Shown: positions 1 to 8,990 of the stretch, in pieces
Layout of the letters: each line of letters starts with the position of its first letter
Numbering within the stretch: the first letter of the stretch is position 1
Assembly (NCBI RefSeq): GCF_023824195.1
Contig: NZ_CP085442.1
Coordinates: forward strand, 4,626,001-4,690,000
Reading direction: 5' to 3'
DNA length: 64,000 nucleotides
DNA from: Priestia megaterium
GTDB lineage: Bacteria; Bacillota; Bacilli; Bacillales; Bacillaceae_H
Translations under genes and position numbers: made by a program
The notes under the pieces: model-generated
The model's input: only the letters and a program-made list of their open reading frames with translations
The model's database searches: none
Told to the model about the DNA's origin: nothing

Positions 1-30
1 ATGTGGAAATCCACATCTCTTTTCTTATTC
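1..30 (-). terminator. Hairpin after pheT at the window edge
   Basis: ATGTGGA and TCCACAT (1-16) can pair just after the pheT stop. The T run, if any, lies outside the window, so a terminator is only likely. Confidence 0.45.
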
Positions 31-2445
31 TTATGAACGAAGCGTTGCACCAAATTCTTTTTCTACTGCTTCTAACACTGCACCATGTGCTTTTGCTACT
101 TCTTCATCTGTTAATGTACGTTCAGGATCTAAGTAACGTAAAGAGAAAGCTACAGATTTCTTGCCTTCTTCCATACGCTCGCCTTCATATAGATCAAATA
201 CCGTCACGTCTTTTAAAAGTTCTCCGCCTGCTGCATAGATGACGCGCTGAACTTCTCCTGCAAGAACGTTGTTATCTACAACAAGTGCAATATCACGTGT
301 AATAGATGGGAATCTTGGAATAGCTGAATAACGAACTTCTTCGACATCTGCAGCTAATAGCTCTTGAAGGTGTAATTCAAATACGTATGTTTCACGAAGA
401 CCATACTGTTTCTGAGCAACAGGATGAACTTGACCTACGTATCCAATTTCTTTTTCATCTAACCATACAGCCGCTGTACGTCCAGGGTGCATACCGTCTT
501 TTTTAACGGGAGCATATGAGATTCTTTTCTCTAAACCAAGCTGTGCAAATAACCCTTCTAGTACACCTTTAATCACATAGAAATCAACGGCTTTCTTTTC
601 ACCTTGCCAGCCGTGAGCATGCCACAGACCCGTGATTGCACCAGCTACGCGCTCCTGCTCATCCGGTAATTCTCTTTCACCTTTAGATAAGAACACTGAG
701 CCTGTTTCGTATAGCGCAATAGAATCCGATTGACGAGCATTATTATGCTTCACTGCTTCTAGCAAATGAGGCACTAAGCTTTGACGAAGGATGCTGCGAT
801 CTTCACTCATCGGCATTGCTAAACCAATCGTACTTGTTGCATTTAGTGCAAACTGAGTAGCTTTTTCAGCGCTCGTTAACGAATATGTTGTTGTTTGTGC
901 TAGTCCCGCTCCCTCTAAGAAACGACGAACTTTACGGCGTCCAAGCTGATACTCCGTTAATTTCCCTGGAGTTGCCACTGTTACAGGAAGCGTTGTAGGA
1001 AGGTTGTCATAGCCATACATACGAGCTACTTCCTCTACGATATCTTCTTCGATTGTAATATCGCCTCTACGAGTTGGCACTGTTACAACAATGGTTTCGT
1101 CTTCTACTTTATTTTCAAATTGAAGACGGTTCATAATATCTTGTACTTCTTCCATTGACAATTCTGTACCAAGTACATCGTTAATACGTCCAAGTGACAC
1201 AGCTACAACAGCAGGTTCCACAGTTAGTGTATCTACTTCTACAGTACCGCTTACCACTTCACCTGAAGCGTATTCAGCCATTAATTCTACTGCGCGGTCA
1301 GCAGCTACGCGCGTACGGTTGGGATCAATTCCTTTTTCAAAACGAGCGCTTGCCTCACTTCGAAGACCGTGGTCTTTTGAAGCTTGGCGAACCGTTAAGC
1401 CTTTGAAGTAAGCTGATTCAATGAGAACATTTACCGTATCGTCTTTTACTTCAGAGTTCGCTCCGCCCATTACACCTGCAAGAGCTACCGGCTCACTTCC
1501 GTTTGTAATGACAAGCTGATTGCCTTTTAATACGCGCTCTTGATCATCAAGTGTTACAAACTTCTCGCCTTCTGACGCGTGACGTACAACAATTTCTTTT
1601 GAACCAAGACGATCATAGTCAAAAGCATGCAGCGGCTGGCCGTATTCAAGCAAAATATAGTTGGTAATATCAACAACGTTGTTATGAGGTCGAATACCAG
1701 CTGCCATTAAACGCGTTTGCATCCATAATGGTGACGGAGCAATTTTTACGTTTTTCACAATGCGCGCTACGTAAAGCGGATTGTCTTCTTTTGCCTCTAC
1801 TTTAACGGAAATATAATCAGCTGCTTGCTCATCAGACGTTTGCACGTTTACTGACGGATACTTCACTTCACGACGTAAAATAGCAGCCACTTCATGTGCT
1901 ACGCCTAACATACTTAAGCAGTCTGAACGGTTTGGTGTTAGCCCCAGTTCTAATACTTCATCGTTTAAGTTTAATGCATCTAGTGCATCCGCTCCTACTT
2001 CAGCATGGCTTGGGAACACGAAGATGCCTTCTTGATAATCTTTTGCCACAAGCTTGCTTTCAATGCCAAGCTCTTGAAGAGAACAAATCATACCGTTCGA
2101 TTCTTCACCGCGAAGCTTAGCACGCTTGATTTTAAAGTTACCTGGAAGTACAGCTCCCACTTTTGCAACCGCTACTTTTTGACCTTGTGCCACGTTCGGT
2201 GCTCCGCACACGATTTGAACGATTTCTCCTCCGCCAAGATCTACTTGACAGCGGCTTAATTTATCAGCATTTGGATGCTGTTCACGTTCTACAACGTGAC
2301 CAATTACCACTCCGCTGATGCCTTTATTTAAGTTTTCTACACCTTCAACTTCAATTCCACTTTTTGTGATTTTATCTGCTAACTCTTCTGCCGTTACGCC
2401 TGATAAGTCAACATACTCTTGTAACCAACGATAAGATACAAACAT
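31..2445 (-). CDS. pheT: Phenylalanine--tRNA ligase beta subunit
   Basis: The protein (804 aa) is the large subunit of the cytoplasmic alpha2beta2 enzyme that charges tRNA-Phe. The N-terminal region (about 40-150) is the EMAP-II-like tRNA-binding domain ([21 protein letters not shown]). The B3/B4 editing and B5 regions follow ([13 protein letters not shown], then [21 protein letters not shown]), and the last 95 residues form the ferredoxin-fold anticodon-binding domain ([18 protein letters not shown]). Length is normal for Bacillus. It lies 13 nt after pheS and shares its T-box-controlled transcript. The ATG follows an AAAGGAGGG ribosome binding site. Identification is secure. Confidence 0.98.
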   Translation of the reverse strand: MFVSYRWLQEYVDLSGVTAEELADKITKSGIEVEGVENLNKGISGVVIGHVVEREQHPNADKLSRCQVDLGGGEIVQIVCGAPNVAQGQKVAVAKVGAVLPGNFKIKRAKLRGEESNGMICSLQELGIESKLVAKDYQEGIFVFPSHAEVGADALDALNLNDEVLELGLTPNRSDCLSMLGVAHEVAAILRREVKYPSVNVQTSDEQAADYISVKVEAKEDNPLYVARIVKNVKIAPSPLWMQTRLMAAGIRPHNNVVDITNYILLEYGQPLHAFDYDRLGSKEIVVRHASEGEKFVTLDDQERVLKGNQLVITNGSEPVALAGVMGGANSEVKDDTVNVLIESAYFKGLTVRQASKDHGLRSEASARFEKGIDPNRTRVAADRAVELMAEYASGEVVSGTVEVDTLTVEPAVVAVSLGRINDVLGTELSMEEVQDIMNRLQFENKVEDETIVVTVPTRRGDITIEEDIVEEVARMYGYDNLPTTLPVTVATPGKLTEYQLGRRKVRRFLEGAGLAQTTTYSLTSAEKATQFALNATSTIGLAMPMSEDRSILRQSLVPHLLEAVKHNNARQSDSIALYETGSVFLSKGERELPDEQERVAGAITGLWHAHGWQGEKKAVDFYVIKGVLEGLFAQLGLEKRISYAPVKKDGMHPGRTAAVWLDEKEIGYVGQVHPVAQKQYGLRETYVFELHLQELLAADVEEVRYSAIPRFPSITRDIALVVDNNVLAGEVQRVIYAAGGELLKDVTVFDLYEGERMEEGKKSVAFSLRYLDPERTLTDEEVAKAHGAVLEAVEKEFGATLRS

Positions 2446-2458
2446 CGTAGTCCCTCCT

Positions 2459-3493
2459 TTATACTTGTTTAAATTGATCTAAGAAACGAACATCATTTGT
2501 ATAGAAATGACGAATATCATCCACGCCGTGTTTTAACATAGCAATACGCTCTACACCGATTCCAAAAGCAAAACCACGATATTTAGTTGAATCGTATCCA
2601 GCCATTTCAAGGACATTTGGATGAACCATGCCGGCTCCTAAAATTTCAATCCAGCCTGTTTGTTTACATACATTACAGCCTTTACCTCCACATTTTGCAC
2701 ACGATACGTCTACTTCTACAGACGGCTCAGTGAATGGGAAGAAACTTGGACGAAGACGAATTTCACGGTCTGCACCGAACATCTTTTTCACAAATACTTC
2801 AAGCGTGCCTTTTAAATCGCTCATACGAATGTTTTCGTCTACTACAAGACCTTCAATTTGCATGAATTGATGAGAATGCGTAGCATCATCGTCATCACGG
2901 CGGTACACTTTACCTGGGCAAATAATTTTAACAGGTCCTTTGCCTTCATTCTTGTTCATAACACGAGCTTGAACAGTTGATGTATGCGTACGAAGAAGCG
3001 TTTCTTCCGTAATATAGAACGTATCTTGCATATCACGTGCTGGGTGACCTTTTGGCAAGTTCAGCGCTTCGAAATTATAGTAGTCCTGCTCTACTTCCGG
3101 TCCTTCTGCTACTTCATAGCCCATTCCTAAGAATAAATCTTCTACTTCTTCAACCACGCTTGTTAGCGGGTGATGCGTACCTGTTTTAACAGGGCGTCCT
3201 GGCAGCGTTACGTCGATTGTTTCTGAAGCAAGTTTACGCTCTACCTCGGCTGCTTCTAACGCCGTTTGTTTTTCTTCAATTTTAGATGCAATAGCTTCAC
3301 GTACTTCATTTGCAAGTGCTCCCATCACAGGACGCTCTTCAGCTGAAAGTTTCCCCATACCGCGAAGTACTTCTGTGATAGGGCCTTTCTTTCCTAAATA
3401 AGCTACGCGTACATCGTTTAATTCTTTTAAAGCACTTGCTGCTTCGACTTTTGCAATTGCTTCTTGTTGAAGTTCTTGTAAACGTTCTTTCAT
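2459..3493 (-). CDS. pheS: Phenylalanine--tRNA ligase alpha subunit
   Basis: This is the catalytic subunit (344 aa) that activates Phe and transfers it to tRNA-Phe with PheT. An N-terminal coiled coil (about 1-85) precedes the class II synthetase core, with motif 2 around [12 protein letters not shown] and [19 protein letters not shown], and motif 3 at [17 protein letters not shown] at 3496 and ATG at 3493 are both possible starts. The ATG sits 8 nt after AGGAGG and matches the usual MKER start, so I chose it. It is the first gene of pheST, behind a T-box leader. Confidence 0.98.
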   Translation of the reverse strand: MKERLQELQQEAIAKVEAASALKELNDVRVAYLGKKGPITEVLRGMGKLSAEERPVMGALANEVREAIASKIEEKQTALEAAEVERKLASETIDVTLPGRPVKTGTHHPLTSVVEEVEDLFLGMGYEVAEGPEVEQDYYNFEALNLPKGHPARDMQDTFYITEETLLRTHTSTVQARVMNKNEGKGPVKIICPGKVYRRDDDDATHSHQFMQIEGLVVDENIRMSDLKGTLEVFVKKMFGADREIRLRPSFFPFTEPSVEVDVSCAKCGGKGCNVCKQTGWIEILGAGMVHPNVLEMAGYDSTKYRGFAFGIGVERIAMLKHGVDDIRHFYTNDVRFLDQFKQV

Positions 3494-3524
3494 CACTTAT
3501 TCCTCCTTTTAACATAAAAAATGA

Positions 3525-3796
3525 CAAATAAAAAAACCTCCTCCCAAAAAAGGGACGAGGATTAGTCGCGTTACCACCCTTGTTAACTATATACACAGAC
3601 GTATACAGTTCACTTCATTCAAGTTAACGGAATCTCCGGAACACCTTTACATCTATGTAAGATGGTCTAAGTGTCAACTCAAGAGGTGAATTCACTTATT
3701 ACATTTATAAAAATGCTTTCAGTCACGGCATTTTCTCCCTGCATAAACGGACATAAGCTACTGCTCTCTTTCATCGTTTTTTACATATGTAACTAT
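3525..3796 (-). promoter_or_regulatory. T-box leader of pheST
   Basis: The 5' leader contains the diagnostic T-box sequence AAGGGTGGTAACGCG (3567-3581, minus strand), followed by an intrinsic terminator. T-box RNAs bind uncharged tRNA and switch from terminator to antiterminator. A UUC codon followed by A at 3688-3690 is a good phenylalanine specifier candidate, inside the sequence GTGAATTCACC. The 5' end is inferred from the promoter at 3803-3831. Confidence 0.93.
3529..3560 (-). terminator. Intrinsic terminator of the pheST T-box
   Basis: On the minus strand CCTCGTCCC pairs with GGGAGGAGG across a T-rich loop and is followed by seven T residues. It is the terminator conformation of the T-box leader. 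Confidence 0.9.
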
Positions 3797-3802
3797 TGTA
3801 TT

Positions 3803-3831
3803 ATTATAGTGAAAACACGTTCTCGATGCAA
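3803..3831 (-). promoter_or_regulatory. Sigma-A promoter of pheST
   Basis: The -35 box TTGCAT (3826-3831) and a perfect -10 box TATAAT (3803-3808) are separated by exactly 17 nt. The -35 box abuts the stop codon of the upstream methyltransferase gene. Confidence 0.88.
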
Positions 3832-4590
3832 CTACATTCCGCGTAAATAATAAAGTAAGATTCCAGAAGCGATGGCAACATTTAGCGACTCGCTCTTTCC
3901 ATAGATAGGAATGTACAGATTCTGATCCGTTTGTTCCAGCACTTTCTCGCTTACGCCGTTTCCTTCATTTCCCACAATCAGCGCAAATTCGTTTGAAGGT
4001 TTTACGTGTGTGTAGACCTTTCCATTTTGTAGCGACGTGCCGTAAACTGCTATTCCTCTTTCTTTTAACAGTGAAATCATTTCGAGTAAATCACCTTTTA
4101 CAATTGGAAGGTGAAAAATAGCTCCTTGCGTTGAACGAACGACTTTTGGGTTGTACACATCCACGCTGCCCTCTCCAACGATAATAGCGTCCACTCCGGC
4201 AGCATCAGCGGTTCGAATAATCGTACCTAGGTTACCTGGATCTTGCACCGCATCTAAAAGCAATACTTTCTGTGCTGTATGAATGATTTCTGCATGCTTC
4301 GTTTGAAAACACACGGCGATAATTCCTTGAGGTGTTTCTGTGTCAGATAATAATTTGATTATTGCTTCGTTTACAACGGTTATTTCGATACCATCTATGT
4401 TCCACTGTGCTGGCACTTCGATCGATTCGCGTATAATTAGTTCCTTTACGCAATTCTTATTTTTGATAGCTTCTTCGACTAAATGAAAGCCTTCTACCAT
4501 AAAAAGGCCCTGCTTATCACGGTCTTTTTTATTATGCAGCTTTTTCCACGCTTTTACCTGCGGATTTTTAACTGAATCAATTTGTTTCAC
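3832..4590 (-). CDS. ysgA: TrmH/SpoU-family RNA 2'-O-methyltransferase (YsgA-like)
   Basis: This is a SPOUT-class methyltransferase (252 aa), expected to 2'-O-methylate a ribose in rRNA or tRNA using SAM; the exact target is unknown. An N-terminal substrate-binding domain (1-95) precedes the knotted catalytic domain, with LLLDAVQDPGNLGTIIRTADA, IVGNEGNGVS and the C-terminal knot YGKSESLNVAIASGIL. An ATG at 4596 lies only 2 nt from AAAGGAG. The GTG at 4590 is 8 nt away and gives the family's MKQI start, so it is used here. The gene sits alone between sspI (divergent) and pheS, as in B. subtilis. Confidence 0.93.
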   Translation of the reverse strand: MKQIDSVKNPQVKAWKKLHNKKDRDKQGLFMVEGFHLVEEAIKNKNCVKELIIRESIEVPAQWNIDGIEITVVNEAIIKLLSDTETPQGIIAVCFQTKHAEIIHTAQKVLLLDAVQDPGNLGTIIRTADAAGVDAIIVGEGSVDVYNPKVVRSTQGAIFHLPIVKGDLLEMISLLKERGIAVYGTSLQNGKVYTHVKPSNEFALIVGNEGNGVSEKVLEQTDQNLYIPIYGKSESLNVAIASGILLYYLRGM

Positions 4591-4736
4591 AAACATAACT
4601 CCTTTATCTATACAAAAATAAATAGTTCGATTACATTTTGCTCAATAATCATTAGATAAGTTTCACTTTATTGTACATAGAAATCGCAAAGAAAACAAAA
4701 ACTATTGGTAACTTTACGATAGCTGAGGTGAAAATG

Positions 4737-4943
4737 ATGGATCTTAATTTACGAAATGCTGTTATTGCAAACGTTTCAGGAAACTCAAAAGAAGAGCTTG
4801 AAGCTACAATTTCTGACGCTATTCAAAGCGGTGAAGAAAAAATGCTCCCTGGACTTGGTGTTTTATTTGAGGTGCTTTGGGAAAAGTCTCCAGAATCAGA
4901 AAAAGAAGAAATTCTGACAACACTTGAAAACGGTTTAAAATAA
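4737..4943 (+). CDS. sspI: Small acid-soluble spore protein SspI
   Basis: This minor SASP (68 aa) is made in the forespore and is not of the DNA-protecting alpha/beta type. The start [17 protein letters not shown] and the core [19 protein letters not shown] are hallmarks of the SspI family, and the length fits. Two ATGs are adjacent; the second (4737) is 5 nt from GAGGTGA and matches the family start. It faces divergently from ysgA. A possible sigma-G -10 element (CACTTTA, 4664-4670) lies upstream, but its -35 partner is weak. Confidence 0.95.
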   Translation: MDLNLRNAVIANVSGNSKEELEATISDAIQSGEEKMLPGLGVLFEVLWEKSPESEKEEILTTLENGLK

Positions 4944-4965
4944 ATAGCCTTTTCCTATGTACAAC

Positions 4966-4999
4966 AAAAAGCTCATTCTCCTGGGAGAATGAGCTTTTT
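4966..4999. terminator. Bidirectional terminator between sspI and ysdC
   Basis: AAAAAGCTCATTCTC pairs with GAGAATGAGCTTTTT around a CTGG loop. Flanking A and T runs make it work for both convergent genes. Confidence 0.92.
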
Positions 5000-6085
5000 T
5001 TAATTATACGTAATTGTGTTCACCGTATCTCGGTCTAAGCGTTTAATTACTTCGGCAATTAATTTAACTGCATTTTCATAATCATCACGATGAAGCATCG
5101 CTGCATGAGAATGGATATAACGAGTTGCGATTGTAATCGAAAGTGCCGGCACCCCGTTAGCTGAAATATGGATAGAACCTGAGTCCGTACCGCCTCCAGC
5201 GATTGCATCAAATTGATATGGAATATTTAATTCATCTGCCACATCTACCACCGTATCTCGAAGTCCTTTATGAGAAACCATGGAAGCATCATATAAAATG
5301 ATTTGCGGACCGTCTCCCATTTTAGAAGATGCTTCTTTATCAGAAACGCCAGGTGTATCTCCAGCGATACCGACATCAACAGCAAATGCAATATCTGGTT
5401 CAATAAAGTTAGCGGATGTTTTTGCGCCTCGAAGTCCAACTTCTTCTTGCACCGTTCCTACACCATACACAACATTTTCATGTGTTTCATTTTTTAAAGC
5501 TTTTAATACATCGATAGCTATTGCACAGCCAATACGGTTATCCCAGGCTTTCGCTAGCAGCATCTTTTCATTGTTCATAACTGTAAATTCGAAATAAGGC
5601 ACAACCTGATCACCCGGTTTCACTCCCCACTCCGCTACTTCTTCTCTACTAGAGGCACCAATATCGATGAACATATCTTTAATGTCAACTGGCTTTTTAC
5701 GAACTTCTGGAGGCAGGATATGAGGAGGCTTTGAGCCAATAATCCCCGTTACCTCTCCTTTAGATGTAACGATGGTTACGCGTTGAGCAAGCATAACTTG
5801 AGACCACCATCCGCCTACCGTTTGAAAACGAATAAAGCCGCGTTCATCAATTTGAGTCACCATAAAGCCTACTTCATCTAAGTGACCGGCTACCATAATT
5901 TTAGGCCCTTGTTCGTTTCCCACTTTTTTTGCAATCAAACTGCCTAGCCCATCCGTCGTTACTTCATCTGCATAAGGTGCAATATATTTCTTCATAACCT
6001 CACGCGGTTCACGTTCATTGCCAGGAATTCCTTTTGCATCTGTTAGTGCTTTAAGCATTGTCAATGTTTCATCTAACTTTGTCAT
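5000..6085 (-). CDS. ysdC: M42 family metallo-aminopeptidase (YsdC)
   Basis: This is a cytoplasmic di-metal aminopeptidase or endoglucanase-like M42 peptidase (361 aa) that trims N-terminal residues from peptides. Metal ligands are visible in order: H in [11 protein letters not shown] in [12 protein letters not shown], the EE pair in [13 protein letters not shown] in [10 protein letters not shown] and the C-terminal H in RYIHSHAAM. An upstream ATG (6103) would add six residues, but the ATG at 6085 follows AAAGGGG at 8 nt and matches the 361-aa B. subtilis protein. It is a single gene ending at the shared terminator with sspI. Confidence 0.94.
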   Translation of the reverse strand: MTKLDETLTMLKALTDAKGIPGNEREPREVMKKYIAPYADEVTTDGLGSLIAKKVGNEQGPKIMVAGHLDEVGFMVTQIDERGFIRFQTVGGWWSQVMLAQRVTIVTSKGEVTGIIGSKPPHILPPEVRKKPVDIKDMFIDIGASSREEVAEWGVKPGDQVVPYFEFTVMNNEKMLLAKAWDNRIGCAIAIDVLKALKNETHENVVYGVGTVQEEVGLRGAKTSANFIEPDIAFAVDVGIAGDTPGVSDKEASSKMGDGPQIILYDASMVSHKGLRDTVVDVADELNIPYQFDAIAGGGTDSGSIHISANGVPALSITIATRYIHSHAAMLHRDDYENAVKLIAEVIKRLDRDTVNTITYN

Positions 6086-6162
6086 ATGGATTACCCCTTT
6101 CATATGTATACCTCTATTATAGCTAAAAAGAGGTTGAAGTAAAATTTCCCATCCCTTTATTT

Positions 6163-6651
6163 CTAGTATCCTTGTTCTTGGCGTTTAAAATTCACTTCAT
6201 TTTTTGAGATGTACGCCTCTTCAATATGTTCAGCGGAAAAACCGAACATATCGCCAAGCGTCATGTAAGATACAAACATGTCCACATAGTTTTCTTTCGA
6301 CTGATCCTTCTCGAAAGCAGCAACTTGCGCAAATACCTGTAAAAATTGTGCTGTTTTTGAATCACTTGCTTTTGCTTTCGGTAGCTCAGTTAAATCATCG
6401 TATCCTTTTTCAATACCTAAAGAAAGGATAAAATGTACGCCGTCCACAAATTCTTCTAAAATAACAGCGTCTTCAGCGGGAGGTTTAACACTCCAAAATT
6501 TGAAGCAGCGCGTTTCGTTTGCCAGTTCTCCCATTTCGACAAGCAGTGCTAAAAGCTTTCTCGGAATCAAGTCTTCCTTATGAAGCTCATGCTTATCCTC
6601 TATATGCTGATCCAGCTGGCGCTGCATAGTAAATAGCTGTTTTAAATTCAA
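6163..6651 (-). CDS. Dimeric all-alpha dUTP diphosphatase (dUTPase_2 / MazG-like)
   Basis: This protein (162 aa) probably hydrolyses dUTP to dUMP and PPi, keeping uracil out of DNA. The all-alpha NTP pyrophosphatase signature is present: EMGELANE near residue 40 and [19 protein letters not shown] near 65-85, supplying the acidic magnesium ligands. The longest frame starts with GTG (6660), which overlaps the ribosome binding site. A TTG at 6651 is 8 nt from CAGGAG and gives the family start MNLKQLF, so I prefer it. It is unrelated to trimeric dUTPases. Family identification is good; substrate is inferred. Confidence 0.85.
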   Translation of the reverse strand: MNLKQLFTMQRQLDQHIEDKHELHKEDLIPRKLLALLVEMGELANETRCFKFWSVKPPAEDAVILEEFVDGVHFILSLGIEKGYDDLTELPKAKASDSKTAQFLQVFAQVAAFEKDQSKENYVDMFVSYMTLGDMFGFSAEHIEEAYISKNEVNFKRQEQGY

Positions 6652-6720
6652 TGTAATCACTCCTGTAATTATGTATATCTTCTTCTTTTTAAACCAATAA
6701 AGAAATTATATCAAAAATCA

Positions 6721-6746
6721 TGAAACTTTTTAGAAACTCGAACGTA
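6721..6746 (+). promoter_or_regulatory. Sigma-W promoter of ysdB
   Basis: TGAAAC (6721-6726), a 16-nt spacer and CGTA (6743-6746) match the sigma-W consensus exactly. YsdB belongs to the sigma-W envelope-stress regulon in B. subtilis. Confidence 0.88.
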
Positions 6747-6783
6747 AAGTAAGAAAACTGTGCCTTGTAAAGGAGGGAGCGTT

Positions 6784-7161
6784 ATGTTTGTTATTGTTAT
6801 CGTTCGCGTGTTCATTTTCGCGCTTGTTGCTTACACGCTATTAAAGCTGGTTCAGCATTTTCGCAGTCCAAAGCGGAAGCTTGTAGCAGCTCAGGAACAT
6901 CAGCAATTCTTTGTCGTTGATGAAAAAACGAATATCCGCAAAAATTTTCTATTAACGTATAAAGGTATTTTATTTGAAGGAGAAAAATACAGCAATCCCA
7001 ATGAACCAGAGTCTCTATCAATTACAATGGTGTTAACAGATCCATCTCGATTACATGAACTGCAAAAAGAAGATTTCAAGCTGCTTGAAAACCACGTACA
7101 CGACATGTATCCAAATGCTCCTATTCGCTGGAAAAGCCCCGTTCGAGAATTTTTACACTGA
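6784..7161 (+). CDS. ysdB: Sigma-W pathway protein YsdB
   Basis: This is a small membrane-anchored protein (125 aa) of unknown biochemical function. Residues 1-20 (MFVIVIVRVFIFALVAYTLL) form one transmembrane helix and the rest is a soluble domain. The longer ATG at 6760 lies upstream of the ribosome binding site AAAGGAGGG, so 6784 is the true start. In B. subtilis YsdB is linked to activation of sigma-W. A consensus sigma-W promoter lies 38 nt upstream, supporting the assignment. It converges on ysdA. Confidence 0.85.
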   Translation: MFVIVIVRVFIFALVAYTLLKLVQHFRSPKRKLVAAQEHQQFFVVDEKTNIRKNFLLTYKGILFEGEKYSNPNEPESLSITMVLTDPSRLHELQKEDFKLLENHVHDMYPNAPIRWKSPVREFLH

Positions 7162-7184
7162 GCACAAAAAATATTTGTGCTCAG
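7158..7184. terminator. Inverted repeat between ysdB and ysdA
   Basis: CTGAGCACAAA (7158-7168) and TTTGTGCTCAG (7174-7184) form an 11-bp hairpin that overlaps both convergent stop codons. There is no clean U-tract on either side, so a terminator role is probable but not certain. Confidence 0.6.
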
Positions 7185-7441
7185 CTGATAACAAAAAAGA
7201 AAAATAAATCAAGAACAGCAAGAATAGGAAACCCTACTGTAAATGCTTTGTGCTTCGTTTTATGACGATAGCAATACATACCAATGAGTCCTCCAAGTGC
7301 TCCTCCGATAGCAGCTACCGTCCACAGTGTGCTTTCGGCAATTCTCCACTCATGCCTTTTCGCTTTTTGTTTATCCCTATACATCATTCCTATCCCTACT
7401 ATATTGATGATAATAAAATAGGTAAGCAGCAGTTGGTTCAT
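7181..7441 (-). CDS. ysdA: DUF1294 membrane protein YsdA
   Basis: This is a small integral membrane protein (86 aa) of the DUF1294 family with no known function. It has an N-terminal helix (3-20), a basic loop containing the family pattern DKQKAKRHEWRIAESTL, a glycine-rich helix (GGALGGLIGMYCYRHKTKH) and a C-terminal helix ending at FFFFVIS. The start follows GGAGGATATATC. It lies downstream of rplT but beyond a terminator, as in B. subtilis. Confidence 0.87.
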   Translation of the reverse strand: MNQLLLTYFIIINIVGIGMMYRDKQKAKRHEWRIAESTLWTVAAIGGALGGLIGMYCYRHKTKHKAFTVGFPILAVLDLFFFFVIS

Positions 7442-7457
7442 GATATATCCTCCGATA

Positions 7458-7492
7458 GCAAAAAAGCCTCATCATCCAAAGATGACGAGACT
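7458..7492 (-). terminator. Terminator of infC-rpmI-rplT
   Basis: GTCTCGTCATC pairs with GATGATGAGGC (11 bp with G-U pairs) around TTTG, and TTTTTT follows on the minus strand. Confidence 0.85.
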
Positions 7493-7502
7493 TTATAATC
7501 AA

Positions 7503-7862
7503 TTACTTATCTAAGCCTTTTTTAGCAGCAGTTGCTAATTCAGCAAATGCTTTTTCATCAGCTACAGCTAAGTCAGCAAGCATTTTGCGGTTAACTTCAA
7601 TACCTGCTAATTTTAAACCGTGCATTAAACGGCTGTAAGAAAGACCGTTCATACGAGCAGCTGCATTGATACGTGTGATCCATAATTTACGGAAGTCACG
7701 TTTTTTCTGACGACGGTCACGATAAGCATACATGTGAGATTTCATAACTTGCTGATTAGCAACTTTATATAATCTATGCTTCGAACCGAAGAAACCTTTA
7801 GCTAATTTTAAAACTTTTTTACGACGTTTGCGTGTTACTGTACCGCCTTTTACGCGTGGCAT
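7503..7862 (-). CDS. rplT: 50S ribosomal protein L20
   Basis: This primary 23S rRNA-binding protein (119 aa) is needed early in 50S assembly. The highly basic N-terminus ([19 protein letters not shown]) and the globular C-terminal domain ([25 protein letters not shown]) are unmistakable. It is the last gene of infC-rpmI-rplT, 39 nt after rpmI. In B. subtilis L20 represses its own operon by binding the leader, and a matching leader is present here at 8640-8838. Confidence 0.98.
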   Translation of the reverse strand: MPRVKGGTVTRKRRKKVLKLAKGFFGSKHRLYKVANQQVMKSHMYAYRDRRQKKRDFRKLWITRINAAARMNGLSYSRLMHGLKLAGIEVNRKMLADLAVADEKAFAELATAAKKGLDK

Positions 7863-7901
7863 AATTGTTTACCTCCTGTATTGTTTCTATCTCAACCCAA
7901 A

Positions 7902-8102
7902 TTACTTAATGTTATCTAATAAGTGACGGATACGTTTGAAGTCACCTTTGCTTACTAAAGAACCTTTACGTAATTTACGCTTTTGTTTTGTAGATTTGTT
8001 AGCGAATAAATGGCTTGTGTAAGCACGAGCACGTTTTAATTTACCGCTTCCAGTCTTTTTGAAACGCTTTGCAGCGCCACGATGTGTTTTCATTTTTGGC
8101 AT
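7902..8102 (-). CDS. rpmI: 50S ribosomal protein L35
   Basis: This small, very basic ribosomal protein (66 aa) begins [20 protein letters not shown], the L35 signature, and ends with a typical [10 protein letters not shown] tail. It is the middle gene of the operon, 21 nt after infC, with a good AGGAGG-type site before the ATG. Confidence 0.98.
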   Translation of the reverse strand: MPKMKTHRGAAKRFKKTGSGKLKRARAYTSHLFANKSTKQKRKLRKGSLVSKGDFKRIRHLLDNIK

Positions 8103-8123
8103 GGGGTGTTCCTCCTCGTTCTA

Positions 8124-8639
8124 TTACTTTTCGTTTTTAGGTGCCAAGACTAAGAACATGCTGCGGCCTTCCATTTTTGGAGCCGATTCAACTGAACTTA
8201 CATCTTCGCAAGCTTGTGAAAAACGTTCAAGTACTTTTTGGCCAATCCCTTTATGAGTAATGGCACGACCTTTAAAGCGAATAGACGCTTTCACTTTGTC
8301 ACCTTTTTCAAGGAACTTGCGTGCGTTACGAAGTTTAGTGTTAAAATCATGTTCATCAATTGTTGGACTTAAACGAACTTCTTTTAAGTTTACAACTTTT
8401 TGGTTTTTACGAGCTTCTCTTTCTTTACGTTGTTGCTCATAGCGGAATTTACCGTAGTCCATAATACGACATACCGGCGGTTTCGCATTTGCAGCAACCA
8501 TTACTAAGTCAAGATTTACTCGTGAAGCAATTTCTAATGCTTCATTTTTTGATTTAATTCCTAATTGTTCACCGTTTTGATCAATTAGACGAACTTCGCG
8601 AGCTCGAATGCCCTCGTTTACCATCATGTCCTTGCTAAT
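8124..8639 (-). CDS. infC: Translation initiation factor IF-3, AUU start
   Basis: IF-3 (171 aa) binds the 30S subunit, proofreads start codon choice and prevents premature 50S joining. The N-domain ([15 protein letters not shown]) and C-domain ([33 protein letters not shown]) are intact. An ATG at 8627 has no usable ribosome binding site. In the same frame, ATT at 8639 follows GGAGGTG by 7 nt and gives the family N-terminus [18 protein letters not shown] starts are the rule for infC and allow IF-3 to limit its own synthesis. It heads the infC-rpmI-rplT operon. Confidence 0.96.
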   Translation of the reverse strand: MSKDMMVNEGIRAREVRLIDQNGEQLGIKSKNEALEIASRVNLDLVMVAANAKPPVCRIMDYGKFRYEQQRKEREARKNQKVVNLKEVRLSPTIDEHDFNTKLRNARKFLEKGDKVKASIRFKGRAITHKGIGQKVLERFSQACEDVSSVESAPKMEGRSMFLVLAPKNEK

Positions 8640-8838
8640 AAGTAGCCACCTCCAAGGTTTAATGAGCGAATACGCTTGCTTAGACCGATTATTAACTCAC
8701 ACAAAAAAGTGTGAGTACATACTGCACCCACACTTCTATCGTTTTAATTAAGATACGATGTACCTGCTAACTGCTCTATGCGTCACTCAGGTGAGAAGCG
8801 GGTGCTTCTTCTTCTGTATAAACAAGTATTCAATTACT
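8640..8838 (-). promoter_or_regulatory. L20 leader of infC-rpmI-rplT
   Basis: This is a roughly 200-nt untranslated leader. On the minus strand AAGTGTGGGTGCA pairs with TGTACTCACACTT and is followed by TTTTTT (8699-8740), an intrinsic terminator inside the leader. Position and architecture match the L20 autoregulatory leader of Firmicutes, in which excess L20 promotes premature termination. Confidence 0.85.
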
Positions 8839-8844
8839 TAAGCT

Positions 8845-8873
8845 ATTATAGTATCAACAAAGACAAAAGTCAA
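8845..8873 (-). promoter_or_regulatory. Promoter of infC operon
   Basis: TTGACT (8868-8873), a 17-nt spacer and a perfect TATAAT (8845-8850) make a strong sigma-A promoter. Confidence 0.9.
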
Positions 8874-8956
8874 TGATTTCGTTCTTTTTTCACAACAAAA
8901 GTTATTGTATCAAAGGAAAAACATTTATGCAACAGTTTTTTATAAATGTTGCATAA

Positions 8957-8990
8957 AAAAGCAGAGAATTTCAATTCTCTGCTTTTTTCA
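8957..8990 (-). terminator. Terminator of thrS
   Basis: GCAGAGAATT pairs with AATTCTCTGC and is followed by a T-rich run, directly after the thrS stop. A second inverted repeat (8924-8934 with 8947-8957, TTTATGCAACA / TGTTGCATAAA) lies immediately downstream. Confidence 0.88.

Noticed and set aside
3339..3596. An 85-codon ORF spanning the pheST T-box and the start of pheS.
   Set aside because: It is a frame shadow through a structured leader.
5280..5597. Plus-strand ORF of 105 codons opposite ysdC.
   Set aside because: It is antisense to a well-conserved peptidase gene and low in complexity; a shadow frame.
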